Shown in pieces: positions 1 to 6,953 of a stretch of 64,000 nucleotides of DNA (its first letter is position 1; each line of letters begins with the position of its first letter). The notes below the pieces were generated by a model that was not told the DNA's origin, made no database searches, and saw only the letters and a program-made list of their open reading frames with translations. Origin of the DNA: Novosphingobium sp. AP12 (GTDB lineage: Bacteria > Pseudomonadota > Alphaproteobacteria > Sphingomonadales > Sphingomonadaceae); contig NZ_AKKE01000171.1 of assembly GCF_000281975.1 (NCBI RefSeq), positions 1 through 64,000 of the forward strand, written 5' to 3'. Both the position numbers and the translations under genes were made by a program.

Positions 1-453
1 CAGGCGGCGGCCCGCCACGTCGTAGGCGAAGGCGGCGGGCCAGCCGTCGTCACCGGCGATCACGCTGACGCGCTCGGGTCGCAGCGCGAACAGCTCGACC
101 GGCTGGCCGCGCGCGTCCTTCAGCACCTGCACGTAGGCGTTGCCGTGGAGCAGCAGGTGCGAGGCCAGCGTCTCCAGCAGCGACTGCCCGGCGCTGGTTT
201 CGGCCACCAGCGCGGCGAGCGCCGGGTCGGCGGGCCTGAGCGGCGCACCGCCGATGCCCTCGGCAACGAGGCGTACTGCGCGCTGGGCGACGGGATTTTC
301 GAGGTAGGCGCGGCGGACGGCGCCGTTGTACTCGAACGGCGCGCGGCCCGCTCCGCCGTCGGCGAAGAACCACGGCGAGGCGGTGCCGCGCGCAAGCGGC
401 ACGCGCGGGCTCCCGCTCTTGAAGGCCGCGACTAGGGTTTCGAGGAAGGACAT
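1..453 (-). CDS. HK97-family phage portal protein, GTA type (partial, N-terminal part)
   Basis: The first 151 residues of a portal protein, the ring at the capsid vertex through which DNA is packaged; the 3' end lies outside the window. The start is the ATG at 453, and the frame stays open to base 1. The protein begins MSFLETLVAAFKSG and continues with the family's AVRLVAEGIGG and LLLHGNAYVQVLKD stretches and an ALRPERVSVI segment, all typical of HK97-type portals. It follows the large terminase on the same strand after 86 nt, the order terminase-portal seen in lambdoid phages and in RcGTA (g2-g3). Because the small and large terminase genes upstream are also GTA-like, I read this as a gene transfer agent rather than a prophage; the capsid and tail genes that would confirm it are outside the window. 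Confidence 0.85.
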   Translation of the reverse strand, partial: MSFLETLVAAFKSGSPRVPLARGTASPWFFADGGAGRAPFEYNGAVRRAYLENPVAQRAVRLVAEGIGGAPLRPADPALAALVAETSAGQSLLETLASHLLLHGNAYVQVLKDARGQPVELFALRPERVSVIAGDDGWPAAFAYDVAGRRL

Positions 454-539
454 GGGGTTCCTTTCGGGAGGGGATCGGGAGGATGGAAGGCGAAGCCCAA
501 GGACCATCGCGGGGGGGCATTGCTCCCCTGCGTCCGCTG

Positions 540-1868
540 TTAGGTAACTCTGACGCGCGGCTCGGCGGCCTTGCCGAGCATCAGTTCGCTCAAGCCCCAG
601 ACCAGCGCGTCCGCCCGGTCCGGCGAGCGCCCCGGTCCCTGGTACGCGCCGCCTACGATGAGGCCGCAAAGTTCGTCCTCCAGCGCCGGGAAACACCCCG
701 CGTGCCGGACGCGGCCCGCTTCGTAGAGCGCGGCGACCGGCTCGGCGCGGGCGACTTTGCCGCGGCTGGCGTGGACCAGCTTGATCGGCAGCGAATGCTG
801 CGCCGCCCGCAGGACAGTGCGGACCATCTCGCCGCCCTGGTTCGCTTCGGCAACGACGCGCTCGGCGTTCCAGGCCTCGGCGGCGCCGGCGACGGCGCGG
901 GCCCAGCGCTCGGGCCCGGCCTTCTCGACCGAGGCGTCGGCGAGAACATGGGCGGTGCCGTCGGGGGCAAGGCCGGCGACGACGATGCCGCAGGCGTCCC
1001 CGCCGGACGAGGCGGGCGGATCGACCGCGACGACCACGCGGGTGAGTTCTGGCGCGGCGCTTTCACGGCACAATTCAAGCAGGGCGCGGGTCCACAGGGC
1101 GCCTTCGATGTCGGCGATCAGCTCGCCATCCAGCTCCTGGCGACCGAGCAGGCTGCCCTCGTAGGTCTGCTGCATGGCCTCAAGGAACCGCTCCGGCAGA
1201 TTGGTGCTGTTTTCGAAGGTGCTGCCGCGCGTCACGGCGACCTCTCCGCGTTCGTGCCCTGCAATGAGGCGCATGATGAGTGGTACGCTGCGCGGCGTTG
1301 TGGTCGCGACGATGCGCGGATCGCGGCCGAGACGCAGGCCCATGAGCAGGTTGTCCCAGCTGCTGGTGGCCCGCTCCCCGGAGTTGTCCCACTTGGCGAT
1401 CTCGTCGCACCAGGCGTGGCTGTGCTGGGGACCGCGCAGGGATTCGGGTTCTCCGGCGGAGTACAGGATGGCCTGCGCGCCGTTCGGCCAGGTCAGCCGC
1501 CGCAGCGAGGGTTCGAAGCTGGGCTTGCGCCACGGCGCGCCGACCGACAGCAACCCGCTTTCGCCTTCGACCATGACCGACCGCGCTTCGTTGAGGTTCG
1601 CGGCGATCAGGGCGATGCGCGCATAGGGGTTCCGCTCGGCCACGGCATTGGCCCATTCGGCGCCGCACCGGGTCTTGCCGAAACCGCGTCCCGCCATGAC
1701 CAGCCAGACGCGCCAGTCGCCCGGGGGCGCCACCTGCGAGGGACGGGCCCAGTGCTTCCAGAGCCAGGGAAATTCGCTGCGCTCCTTCGGATTCAGCGCC
1801 GTCATGAGGTGTTCGAGTTGGCGGGGATCGGCTTCGGACAGCCAGTTCAGCGGGTCCGCCTTAGCCAT
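540..1868 (-). CDS. GTA/phage terminase large subunit (DNA-packaging ATPase-nuclease)
   Basis: 442 residues, the motor that cuts and pumps DNA into the head. The N-terminal ATPase has a Walker A-like GRGFGKT (residues 60-66) and a Walker B ending in DE (155-156, HAWCDEIAKW). The C-terminal RNase H-like nuclease starts near VVVAVDPPASSGGD with its metal-binding aspartate. The length is normal for RcGTA g2-like TerL. The start at 1868 (MAKADPL) is chosen because it overlaps the stop of the upstream small terminase by 8 nt (ATGGCTAA), which implies coupled translation; the frame remains open upstream but that stretch is the small-terminase gene. The portal gene follows. A phage origin is possible, but the compact order and host-like composition favour a domesticated GTA. 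Confidence 0.9.
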   Translation of the reverse strand: MAKADPLNWLSEADPRQLEHLMTALNPKERSEFPWLWKHWARPSQVAPPGDWRVWLVMAGRGFGKTRCGAEWANAVAERNPYARIALIAANLNEARSVMVEGESGLLSVGAPWRKPSFEPSLRRLTWPNGAQAILYSAGEPESLRGPQHSHAWCDEIAKWDNSGERATSSWDNLLMGLRLGRDPRIVATTTPRSVPLIMRLIAGHERGEVAVTRGSTFENSTNLPERFLEAMQQTYEGSLLGRQELDGELIADIEGALWTRALLELCRESAAPELTRVVVAVDPPASSGGDACGIVVAGLAPDGTAHVLADASVEKAGPERWARAVAGAAEAWNAERVVAEANQGGEMVRTVLRAAQHSLPIKLVHASRGKVARAEPVAALYEAGRVRHAGCFPALEDELCGLIVGGAYQGPGRSPDRADALVWGLSELMLGKAAEPRVRVT

Positions 1869-2370
1869 GGTCGTTTTCGTCCGCTTGGCCCGCCGAGCGC
1901 CGCGCGACGACCTGCTGGCGCAGCTGCTCCAGCTTGGCGTCGATGGCGGCGCGCACGGGGCCAAGGTCCTCGCTGTCGCGCATCGCCCTTTCGCGCACGA
2001 CCGTTTCGCGATGGAGACCGAGCAGGCGAAGGGCGCTGGCGTTGTCGAACTTGACCGCGGCATCCTTGGGTTCACCGAAACGGAGCCGGTGGAGCACTTC
2101 CATCTCGAGGTGCTCGTAGCCTTCGAGCAGGGCCGCTCGCCACAGCTCGGCGAATTCCGGGTCCTCGGCGCGGACCTTGTAGGGGCGGGCGGGATGGACG
2201 CCGGCGACGACGCTGGCGGCACTGACGTTCGATGTTTCGGCGAGGGCAGCCAGGAATTCGTCGCGCCAGTAGCGGTTGGACTTGTCCTCGGTCGCCATGA
2301 GTTCCGCGCTGATCCTGATGCGGCGCTTGGCTGGCGCAGCACCCGGCGAAGCCTGCTGGGGCTCTATCAT
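1861..2370 (-). CDS. GTA small terminase-like protein (RcGTA g1 type)
   Basis: 169 residues if started at MIEPQQ (2370); MATEDK further in is an alternative. An N-terminal helix-turn-helix-like stretch (RYWRDEFLAALAETSNVSAASVVAGV) is followed by a basic/acidic helical region with ALRLLGLHRE, the pattern of small terminase or g1 proteins that choose the DNA to be packaged. The frame is open up to 2484, but a strong promoter lies at 2450-2478, so the longer version would start upstream of the RNA. It is the first gene of the head operon and is coupled to the large terminase by an 8-nt overlap. Confidence 0.75.
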   Translation of the reverse strand: MIEPQQASPGAAPAKRRIRISAELMATEDKSNRYWRDEFLAALAETSNVSAASVVAGVHPARPYKVRAEDPEFAELWRAALLEGYEHLEMEVLHRLRFGEPKDAAVKFDNASALRLLGLHRETVVRERAMRDSEDLGPVRAAIDAKLEQLRQQVVARRSAGQADENDHG

Positions 2371-2449
2371 CTGGGACGATCCTGCTTTTTTGGGGGGATT
2401 CGGAGACGGGGTGTCGCCGGGGCGACTCGGTCTTTCGCGATGTTCCTTG

Positions 2450-2478
2450 TATGTACCGAAACAGCGTGACGATGTCAA
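2450..2478 (-). promoter_or_regulatory. Promoter of the GTA head operon
   Basis: Read on the minus strand, a perfect -35 hexamer TTGACA (2473-2478) is followed after exactly 17 nt by TACATA (2450-2455). This would start RNA around 2443, about 70 nt before the small-terminase ATG at 2370. It is one of the clearest sigma70-like promoters in the window. Confidence 0.55.
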
Positions 2479-2587
2479 GAACAAATAACCAAATAGGTTT
2501 TACAGGCATCGCGCTTGATGCTTGCCGCAATGCAGCGCGGCCAGTAAGCAAGGCCCGGATCGGGCGCCGCGCCCTGGGGGGAATTCG

Positions 2588-3226
2588 ATGCTTCGCCGCC
2601 TCTACGACTGGACCATGGCCAAGGCCGCGCACCGCCATGCGGAGTGGTGGCTCGCCGCCTTCGCGTTCATGGAGGCGAGCTTCTTCCCCGTACCGCCGCA
2701 CCCGCTGCTGGGCCTGATGTGCCTGGCCGAGCCGAAGAAGGCGATCCGCTTCGCGGTGATCGCGACGCTCGGTTCGGTCGCGGGCGGCCTCCTCGGCTAT
2801 GCGATCGGTCACTTCGCCTATGCCGCGTTCGGCGACGCGCTGCTCCACGCCCTGGGCCTTGACGAGAGCTTCCCCAAGGCCGCCTGCTACCTGCGCGACT
2901 ACGGCGCCGAGATCATCATCGTGAAGGGCGCGACGCCGATCCCCTTCAAGCTGCTGACGATCACCGCCGGCTTCATCGGCATGAACCTGTGGGTGTTCAT
3001 CGGCGCCTCTATCATCTCGCGCTCGATCAGCTTCATGATCGTGGGCGTGCTGTTCCGGCTTTTCGGTGCGCCGATCAAGGCGGTGATCGACAAGCATCTG
3101 GGCAAAGTGACCGTGGCTTTCGTGGTGCTGATCCTCGCTGGCTTCTTCGCCGTCACCATGCTGGGCGGCGGCTCCAAGCAGACCTCGGAGAAGTGCGCCT
3201 CGGCTGTGGCGGCAAAATCCGCCTGA
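2588..3226 (+). CDS. YqaA/DedA-like (VTT domain) inner-membrane protein
   Basis: 212 residues, predicted integral membrane protein of the SNARE-associated/VTT superfamily, close to YqaA. Family members are linked to lipid translocation and membrane homeostasis; the substrate here is unknown. Visible features are an N-terminal amphipathic part, the FMEASFFPVPPHPLL motif (re-entrant loop with acidic residue and prolines), a glycine-rich G-x-x-x-GYAIG segment, and the second motif KGATPIPFKLLTITAG. Two hydrophobic segments follow near residues 135-160 and 175-195. The ATG at 2588 is preceded by a purine-rich GGGGGG stretch. It stands alone between the divergent GTA operon and the dioxygenase operon. 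Confidence 0.85.
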   Translation: MLRRLYDWTMAKAAHRHAEWWLAAFAFMEASFFPVPPHPLLGLMCLAEPKKAIRFAVIATLGSVAGGLLGYAIGHFAYAAFGDALLHALGLDESFPKAACYLRDYGAEIIIVKGATPIPFKLLTITAGFIGMNLWVFIGASIISRSISFMIVGVLFRLFGAPIKAVIDKHLGKVTVAFVVLILAGFFAVTMLGGGSKQTSEKCASAVAAKSA

Positions 3227-3261
3227 GCGACTTTACCCGGCGGCGTTGAGGGCCCAAATTT

Positions 3262-3284
3262 TCCCGGAGACGATAATTCCGGGA
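3262..3284 (+). promoter_or_regulatory. Leader hairpin overlapping the ribosome-binding site of the dioxygenase gene
   Basis: A perfect 7-bp stem, TCCCGGA (3262-3268) with TCCGGGA (3278-3284), and a 9-nt loop. The 3' arm runs into the purine-rich GGGAGAG (3281-3287) that would serve as Shine-Dalgarno sequence for the ATG at 3296. The hairpin could hide that site; whether it regulates is not known. Confidence 0.35.
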
Positions 3285-3295
3285 GAGCCGCCAAG

Positions 3296-4255
3296 ATGTC
3301 ATCCTTCACCACCGCCCCGCTGCAGGAGGGCCTGCCCTTCGGCGTGAGGATCGGCGGGCTCACCTTCGAAGCGCTCGGCGACAGGGCCGTGCGGGACAAG
3401 ATCGACACTCTGTTCGTGCAGCACGGCATGATCGTGTTCGAGGACGTCGAGCAGACCGACGCCATGCAGCTGGCGATCAGCAGCTGCTTCGGCCCCCTCA
3501 AGGAGCATCCGGTCAAGGGCGTCGGCCGCGTCGATTCGGACCGCATGCCCGGTGTCATCGAGATCCGCAGCCGGCGCGGACGCGGCATCGTCGAGGTGGG
3601 CGGCAAGCAGCTGTCCCACTGGCTGCCGTGGCATTTCGACCATTGCTACAACGACGAACTCAACCGCGCCGGGGTGCTTCGCTCGGTCGAGCGCGTCGAG
3701 GAGGGCGGCATCACCGGCTTCCTCGACGGCATGGCGCTCTACCAGGCGTTCCCCGAGGACCTGCGCCGCCGGATCGAGGACGCCGAGGTGGTCTATACCC
3801 TCAGCACCCAGTACGACGATCTGAAGTTCGGCCGCCCCGACGAGTACCGCATGGTCGAACCCAAGCCGATGCCCGCCGGTTTCGCCGAGCAGGTGGCCGA
3901 GATGCCGCGCGCCATCCACCCGGCGGTCTGGACCCGGCCGACTGGCGAGAAAGTGCTCCATGTCTCGGCCTACATGGCGCAGGGGTTGGTCGGTGACGAG
4001 ACGTCGAAGGGCGACGCGCTGCTCGAAGAGGTGTGCCAGGAGATCAACCGGCTCGGCCAGTCGTGCAGCTACCACCACAAGTGGCGCGAGAGCGACATGG
4101 CGATCTGGGACAACCTGCGCATGCTCCACTGCGTCTCGGGCAACCACCCGGAGGAGGAGCGGCTGATGTACCGCACCACGATCGCGGGAGATTACGGGCT
4201 GGGCCGCTGGGAAACCGAACCGAAGCAGGCCGTCGGCGCGGACGCGATGGCCTGA
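3296..4255 (+). CDS. TauD/TfdA-family Fe(II)/2-oxoglutarate-dependent dioxygenase
   Basis: 319 residues, a cytoplasmic oxygenase of the taurine/2,4-D dioxygenase family that uses Fe(II) and 2-oxoglutarate to hydroxylate a small organic substrate, often releasing a side group. The iron triad is visible: HFD at 113-115 and a distal histidine near 278 (RMLHCVSG), followed 15 residues later by the 2-oxoglutarate-binding arginine (R293). The length fits the family. The start at 3296 has a GGGAGAG site upstream that sits partly in a hairpin. It is followed by an alpha/beta hydrolase and a SnoaL-like protein on the same strand, suggesting a short catabolic pathway; the substrate cannot be told from the sequence. 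Confidence 0.88.
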   Translation: MSSFTTAPLQEGLPFGVRIGGLTFEALGDRAVRDKIDTLFVQHGMIVFEDVEQTDAMQLAISSCFGPLKEHPVKGVGRVDSDRMPGVIEIRSRRGRGIVEVGGKQLSHWLPWHFDHCYNDELNRAGVLRSVERVEEGGITGFLDGMALYQAFPEDLRRRIEDAEVVYTLSTQYDDLKFGRPDEYRMVEPKPMPAGFAEQVAEMPRAIHPAVWTRPTGEKVLHVSAYMAQGLVGDETSKGDALLEEVCQEINRLGQSCSYHHKWRESDMAIWDNLRMLHCVSGNHPEEERLMYRTTIAGDYGLGRWETEPKQAVGADAMA

Positions 4256-4295
4256 GCCGGGGCTTGGATCAGGCTCGGCCGGGAGAGGGGCAGGA

Positions 4296-5159
4296 ATGAA
4301 GATCGAGGTGAACGGGCTGACGCTCGACTACGAGTTGCTCGGCGAGGAGGGCGCGCCGCCTTTGGTGCTGACGCCGGGCGGGCGCTATCCTCGCGAGACC
4401 GCCGGGGTCCCGGAACTGGGCCGGAAGCTGGCCGAGGGCGGCTACCGCGTGCTGCTCTGGGACCGTCCGGGCTGCGGCGCATCGGACATCGCCTTCACCG
4501 CGCCGAGCGAATCGGTGATGAACTGCGAGGCGCTGGTCGGGCTCGTCGAAGCGCTGGGCATGAAGGACGTGACGCTGGTCGGCGGCTCGGCAGGCTCTCG
4601 AATCACGCTGATGGCGGCCGCGCGAATGCCGGACAATGTGCGCAAAATCGCGATCTGGTGGATCAGCGGCGGGCCGGTTGGCCTTGCCGGGCTGGCGTGG
4701 TTCTACTGCGGCGACCAGATCGCGGCGGCCAGCAAGGGCGGCATGGAGGCAGTCGCGGCGCTGCCGAGCTGGGCCGACCAGACCGCCCGCAACCCCAGGA
4801 TACGCGACATCCTGCTGGCGCAGGACCCGGACGAATACATCGCCGTCATGCAGCGCTGGGCCAAGGCTTTCGCCTATTCCGACGCGACGCCGGTGCCGGG
4901 CATGGCCGAGGCGGACTTCGCGAAGCTGACGATGCCGGTCATGACCTTCCGCTCGGGGAAAAGCGACATGGCGCACACGCGCGAGACGTCGGAATGGGTC
5001 CACCGCCTGCTGCCGAACTCGACGCTGTTCGAGCCGCCATGGGGCGACCAGGAGTGGAACTACGTCTCGACCTTCCCGGTAGACACCGCCGCCCGCCGCG
5101 GCCGGTTCGAGCGCTGGCCGCTGATGGCGCCGATGCTGATCGATTGGCTGAAGGACTGA
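4296..5159 (+). CDS. Alpha/beta hydrolase
   Basis: 287 residues with the alpha/beta-hydrolase fold: an oxyanion-hole region LTPGGRYPRE (residues 25-34), the D-R-P-G-C-G-A-S stretch typical of these enzymes, and a nucleophile elbow GGSAGS with Ser98. A C-terminal acid/histidine pair is less clear, because the usual GH near the end is replaced by a WGDQEWNYVSTF segment. The start ATG at 4296 has an AGAGGGGCAGGA ribosome site. It lies 40 nt after the dioxygenase and 2 nt before the SnoaL gene, so the three are probably co-transcribed. It likely hydrolyses an ester or C-C bond made by the dioxygenase; this is inference. Confidence 0.85.
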   Translation: MKIEVNGLTLDYELLGEEGAPPLVLTPGGRYPRETAGVPELGRKLAEGGYRVLLWDRPGCGASDIAFTAPSESVMNCEALVGLVEALGMKDVTLVGGSAGSRITLMAAARMPDNVRKIAIWWISGGPVGLAGLAWFYCGDQIAAASKGGMEAVAALPSWADQTARNPRIRDILLAQDPDEYIAVMQRWAKAFAYSDATPVPGMAEADFAKLTMPVMTFRSGKSDMAHTRETSEWVHRLLPNSTLFEPPWGDQEWNYVSTFPVDTAARRGRFERWPLMAPMLIDWLKD

Positions 5160-5161
5160 CC

Positions 5162-5689
5162 ATGGAACTCGCGGAACTGATCGACCGGCACCAGATCCAT
5201 CAGGTCCTGCTGCGCTACGCACGTGGGCTCGACCGGCTGGACAATGCACTGGCGCGCGGTTGCTACTGGGACGATGCGATCGAGGACCACGGCCATTTCG
5301 TCGGCACGCCGGACGACTTCGTGCCCTGGGCCGATGGCACCACCCTGATGTTCGAGGCGACGCAGCACGCCATCCTCAACCACGTCTGCGACCTCCAGGG
5401 AGACGAGGCGTTCTGCGAGACATACTACCACTTCTCGGGCGTCACCGCCGAAGGGCCGAACTTCATGTCCACCGGGCGATACGTGGATCATTTCGCCAAG
5501 CGCGGCGGCGAATGGCGCATCGCCAACCGCGTGACCATCGTCGAGGGCACTTACGACGTGCCCAAGGCCGGCCTCGCGCCCTCGCCGATGACGGCCTACA
5601 CGGCGGAGGAACCCTGCCAGGCGAGCCGCGACCGCAGCGACGTCAGCTATCACCGCCCGCCCGTGCCGAGGCGACCGAAAGCGGTTTAA
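5162..5689 (+). CDS. SnoaL-like / NTF2-fold family protein
   Basis: 175 residues. The opening ELIDRHQIHQVLLRYARGLDRLD and the later FCETYYHFSGVTAEG...GRYVDHFAKRGGEWRIANRV are the pattern of the SnoaL_4/NTF2-like superfamily, which includes ring-cyclising enzymes, dehydratases and ring-hydroxylating dioxygenase small subunits. The ATG lies only 2 nt after the stop of the hydrolase gene, so translation is probably coupled. A strong terminator follows at 5707-5742, closing the three-gene unit. It probably acts on the same small-molecule pathway; the exact reaction cannot be named. Confidence 0.8.
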   Translation: MELAELIDRHQIHQVLLRYARGLDRLDNALARGCYWDDAIEDHGHFVGTPDDFVPWADGTTLMFEATQHAILNHVCDLQGDEAFCETYYHFSGVTAEGPNFMSTGRYVDHFAKRGGEWRIANRVTIVEGTYDVPKAGLAPSPMTAYTAEEPCQASRDRSDVSYHRPPVPRRPKAV

Positions 5690-5706
5690 GAGCCGGCAGG
5701 CTCGTA

Positions 5707-5742
5707 CCTTCCCGCTCGCCGCGAACGGGAAGGCCGTTTTTT
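5707..5742 (+). terminator. Rho-independent terminator of the dioxygenase operon
   Basis: Perfect 8-bp stem CCTTCCCG (5707-5714) with CGGGAAGG (5726-5733), then CCG and six T residues (5737-5742). Confidence 0.8.
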
Positions 5743-5852
5743 GTTCGCCCTTCCAGCCGCTTGACTGCCGCCGCCGATATGTCATCTTTCGACTGCTGCA
5801 CCGCAACATGGAGCAGGGCGCTCCATCCGCACGCGGTGCCGGAAGGAGGAAC

Positions 5853-6152
5853 ATGGCCTGCCTGCCGCCTGCAACCCCGACCCAAGCCGCGCCGGATTTC
5901 CTGCGCCAGCTGCAAGGCTATGGCCTGACGACGATCGAGGTCCATTACTTCCTCCCCGACCATCCCAGCCTGCTTCAGCTCTTTGCCTTCCAGCAGTACG
6001 ACGTCGCCCCGCGCTTCCCGGTACTGCGCGGGTTCCTCGACTACTGGCGCCGCGAGATCGAGGGCGCGCTGCATTCGGTGCGCATCGCTCACCAGCACCT
6101 CATCGGCCCGCACGAGTGGCGCGCGGTGGACGGGATCATCTCGATCCACTGA
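5853..6152 (+). CDS. usg: Usg family protein
   Basis: 99 residues. The core DFLRQLQGYGLTTIEVHYFLPDHPSLLQ followed by LRGFLDYWRREIEGALHSVRIAH and HEWRAVDGIISIH matches the small alphaproteobacterial Usg family, first described near trp genes in Caulobacter. Its biochemical role is unknown. The ATG at 5853 is preceded by a strong GGAAGGAGGA site. It is monocistronic here, between a terminator and the FMN reductase gene, with no trp genes nearby. Confidence 0.85.
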   Translation: MACLPPATPTQAAPDFLRQLQGYGLTTIEVHYFLPDHPSLLQLFAFQQYDVAPRFPVLRGFLDYWRREIEGALHSVRIAHQHLIGPHEWRAVDGIISIH

Positions 6153-6255
6153 GCGGAAACGGGGGCGGGGGGAACCGACCCCAGCGAAACGGTCTTTCCC
6201 CTGACACCGAATGCGGCGATCCTTGCCGCCCGTTCCACTCCCGCAAGGAGTTTCC

Positions 6256-6807
6256 ATGCCCCTCAATATCGCAGTCGTAGTCGGCAGCCTTCGCGCCGAA
6301 TCGTACAACCGCCAGCTGGCCGAGGCGCTGGTCCGCCTGCCCGCCGCAGAAGGCCATGCCTTCACATTCGCCGACATCGGGTCCCTGCCGCTCTACGACC
6401 AGGACGACGACCGCGACCAGGCGCCCGGCGTCAAGGATCTCAAGGCGCTGATTTCAGGCTCGGACGGCGTGCTGTTCGTGACGGCGGAGTACAACCGCTC
6501 GATCCCCGGCTTGCTCAAGAACGCGATCGATCACGCCTCGCGCCCTTATGGGCAGAGCGCCTGGGCCGGCAAGCCTGCAGGCGTGATCGGCGTATCGATC
6601 GGCGCGATCGGCACCGCGCTGGCGCAGCAGCATCTGCGCAACGTGCTCGCCTACCTCGACATGCCGACGCTGACGCAGCCCGAGGCGTTCATAGGTTGGA
6701 AGGATGGCCTGCTGAATCCCGACGGCACCGTGGGCGAGGGCTCCGCCGAATTCCTCGGCGGCTGGATGACCGCGTTCCTGGGGCTTGTCGAGGTCCACAA
6801 GGGCTGA
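6256..6807 (+). CDS. NAD(P)H-dependent FMN reductase
   Basis: 183 residues, a flavodoxin-fold oxidoreductase of the NADPH-dependent FMN reductase/azoreductase/chromate-reductase group. The FMN phosphate loop GSLRAESYNR lies at residues 10-19, and the ring-binding TAEYNRSIPGLLKNAIDHASRP segment in the middle is the family signature. It would transfer electrons from NAD(P)H to FMN or quinones; the real substrate is unknown. The ATG at 6256 follows a GCAAGGAG site. It ends in a region of REP-like hairpins convergent with the sphingolipid gene. Confidence 0.88.
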   Translation: MPLNIAVVVGSLRAESYNRQLAEALVRLPAAEGHAFTFADIGSLPLYDQDDDRDQAPGVKDLKALISGSDGVLFVTAEYNRSIPGLLKNAIDHASRPYGQSAWAGKPAGVIGVSIGAIGTALAQQHLRNVLAYLDMPTLTQPEAFIGWKDGLLNPDGTVGEGSAEFLGGWMTAFLGLVEVHKG

Positions 6808-6817
6808 AGACGACGTC

Positions 6818-6838
6818 GTCCCGGACCTGATCCGGGAC
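6818..6838. repeat. REP-like extragenic palindrome
   Basis: GTCCCGGA (6818-6825) and TCCGGGAC (6831-6838) form a perfect 8-bp stem with a 5-nt loop between two convergent genes. Similar GTCGTCCC...GGGAC hairpins occur at 19299-19332 and, less exactly, near 50780. Confidence 0.5.
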
Positions 6839-6915
6839 CGCTGGAAGGCCGCGCCCGGTGTCAGGCCGGGCGCGGCGCTTCGGTGGCGTTCGGAGAGGTC
6901 TCGCCTCAAGGTTGC

Positions 6916-6946
6916 CCGGCGGTCCCCGCTTTCGCGGGAACGCCGG
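6916..6946. repeat. REP-like extragenic palindrome (second copy type)
   Basis: Outer arms CCGGCG (6916-6921) and CGCCGG (6941-6946) enclose an inner CCCGC-TTT-CGCGGG hairpin. A related piece with TCGCGGGGACGA lies near 50880-50900. Together with 6818-6838 it fills most of the 146-nt convergent gap. Confidence 0.45.
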
Positions 6947-6953
6947 CTGTCGG

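Noticed and set aside
1..2478. Ordinary prophage
   Set aside because: No integrase, repressor or attachment site is seen and the order fits RcGTA; the capsid genes are needed for proof, so the GTA reading is stated with reserve.
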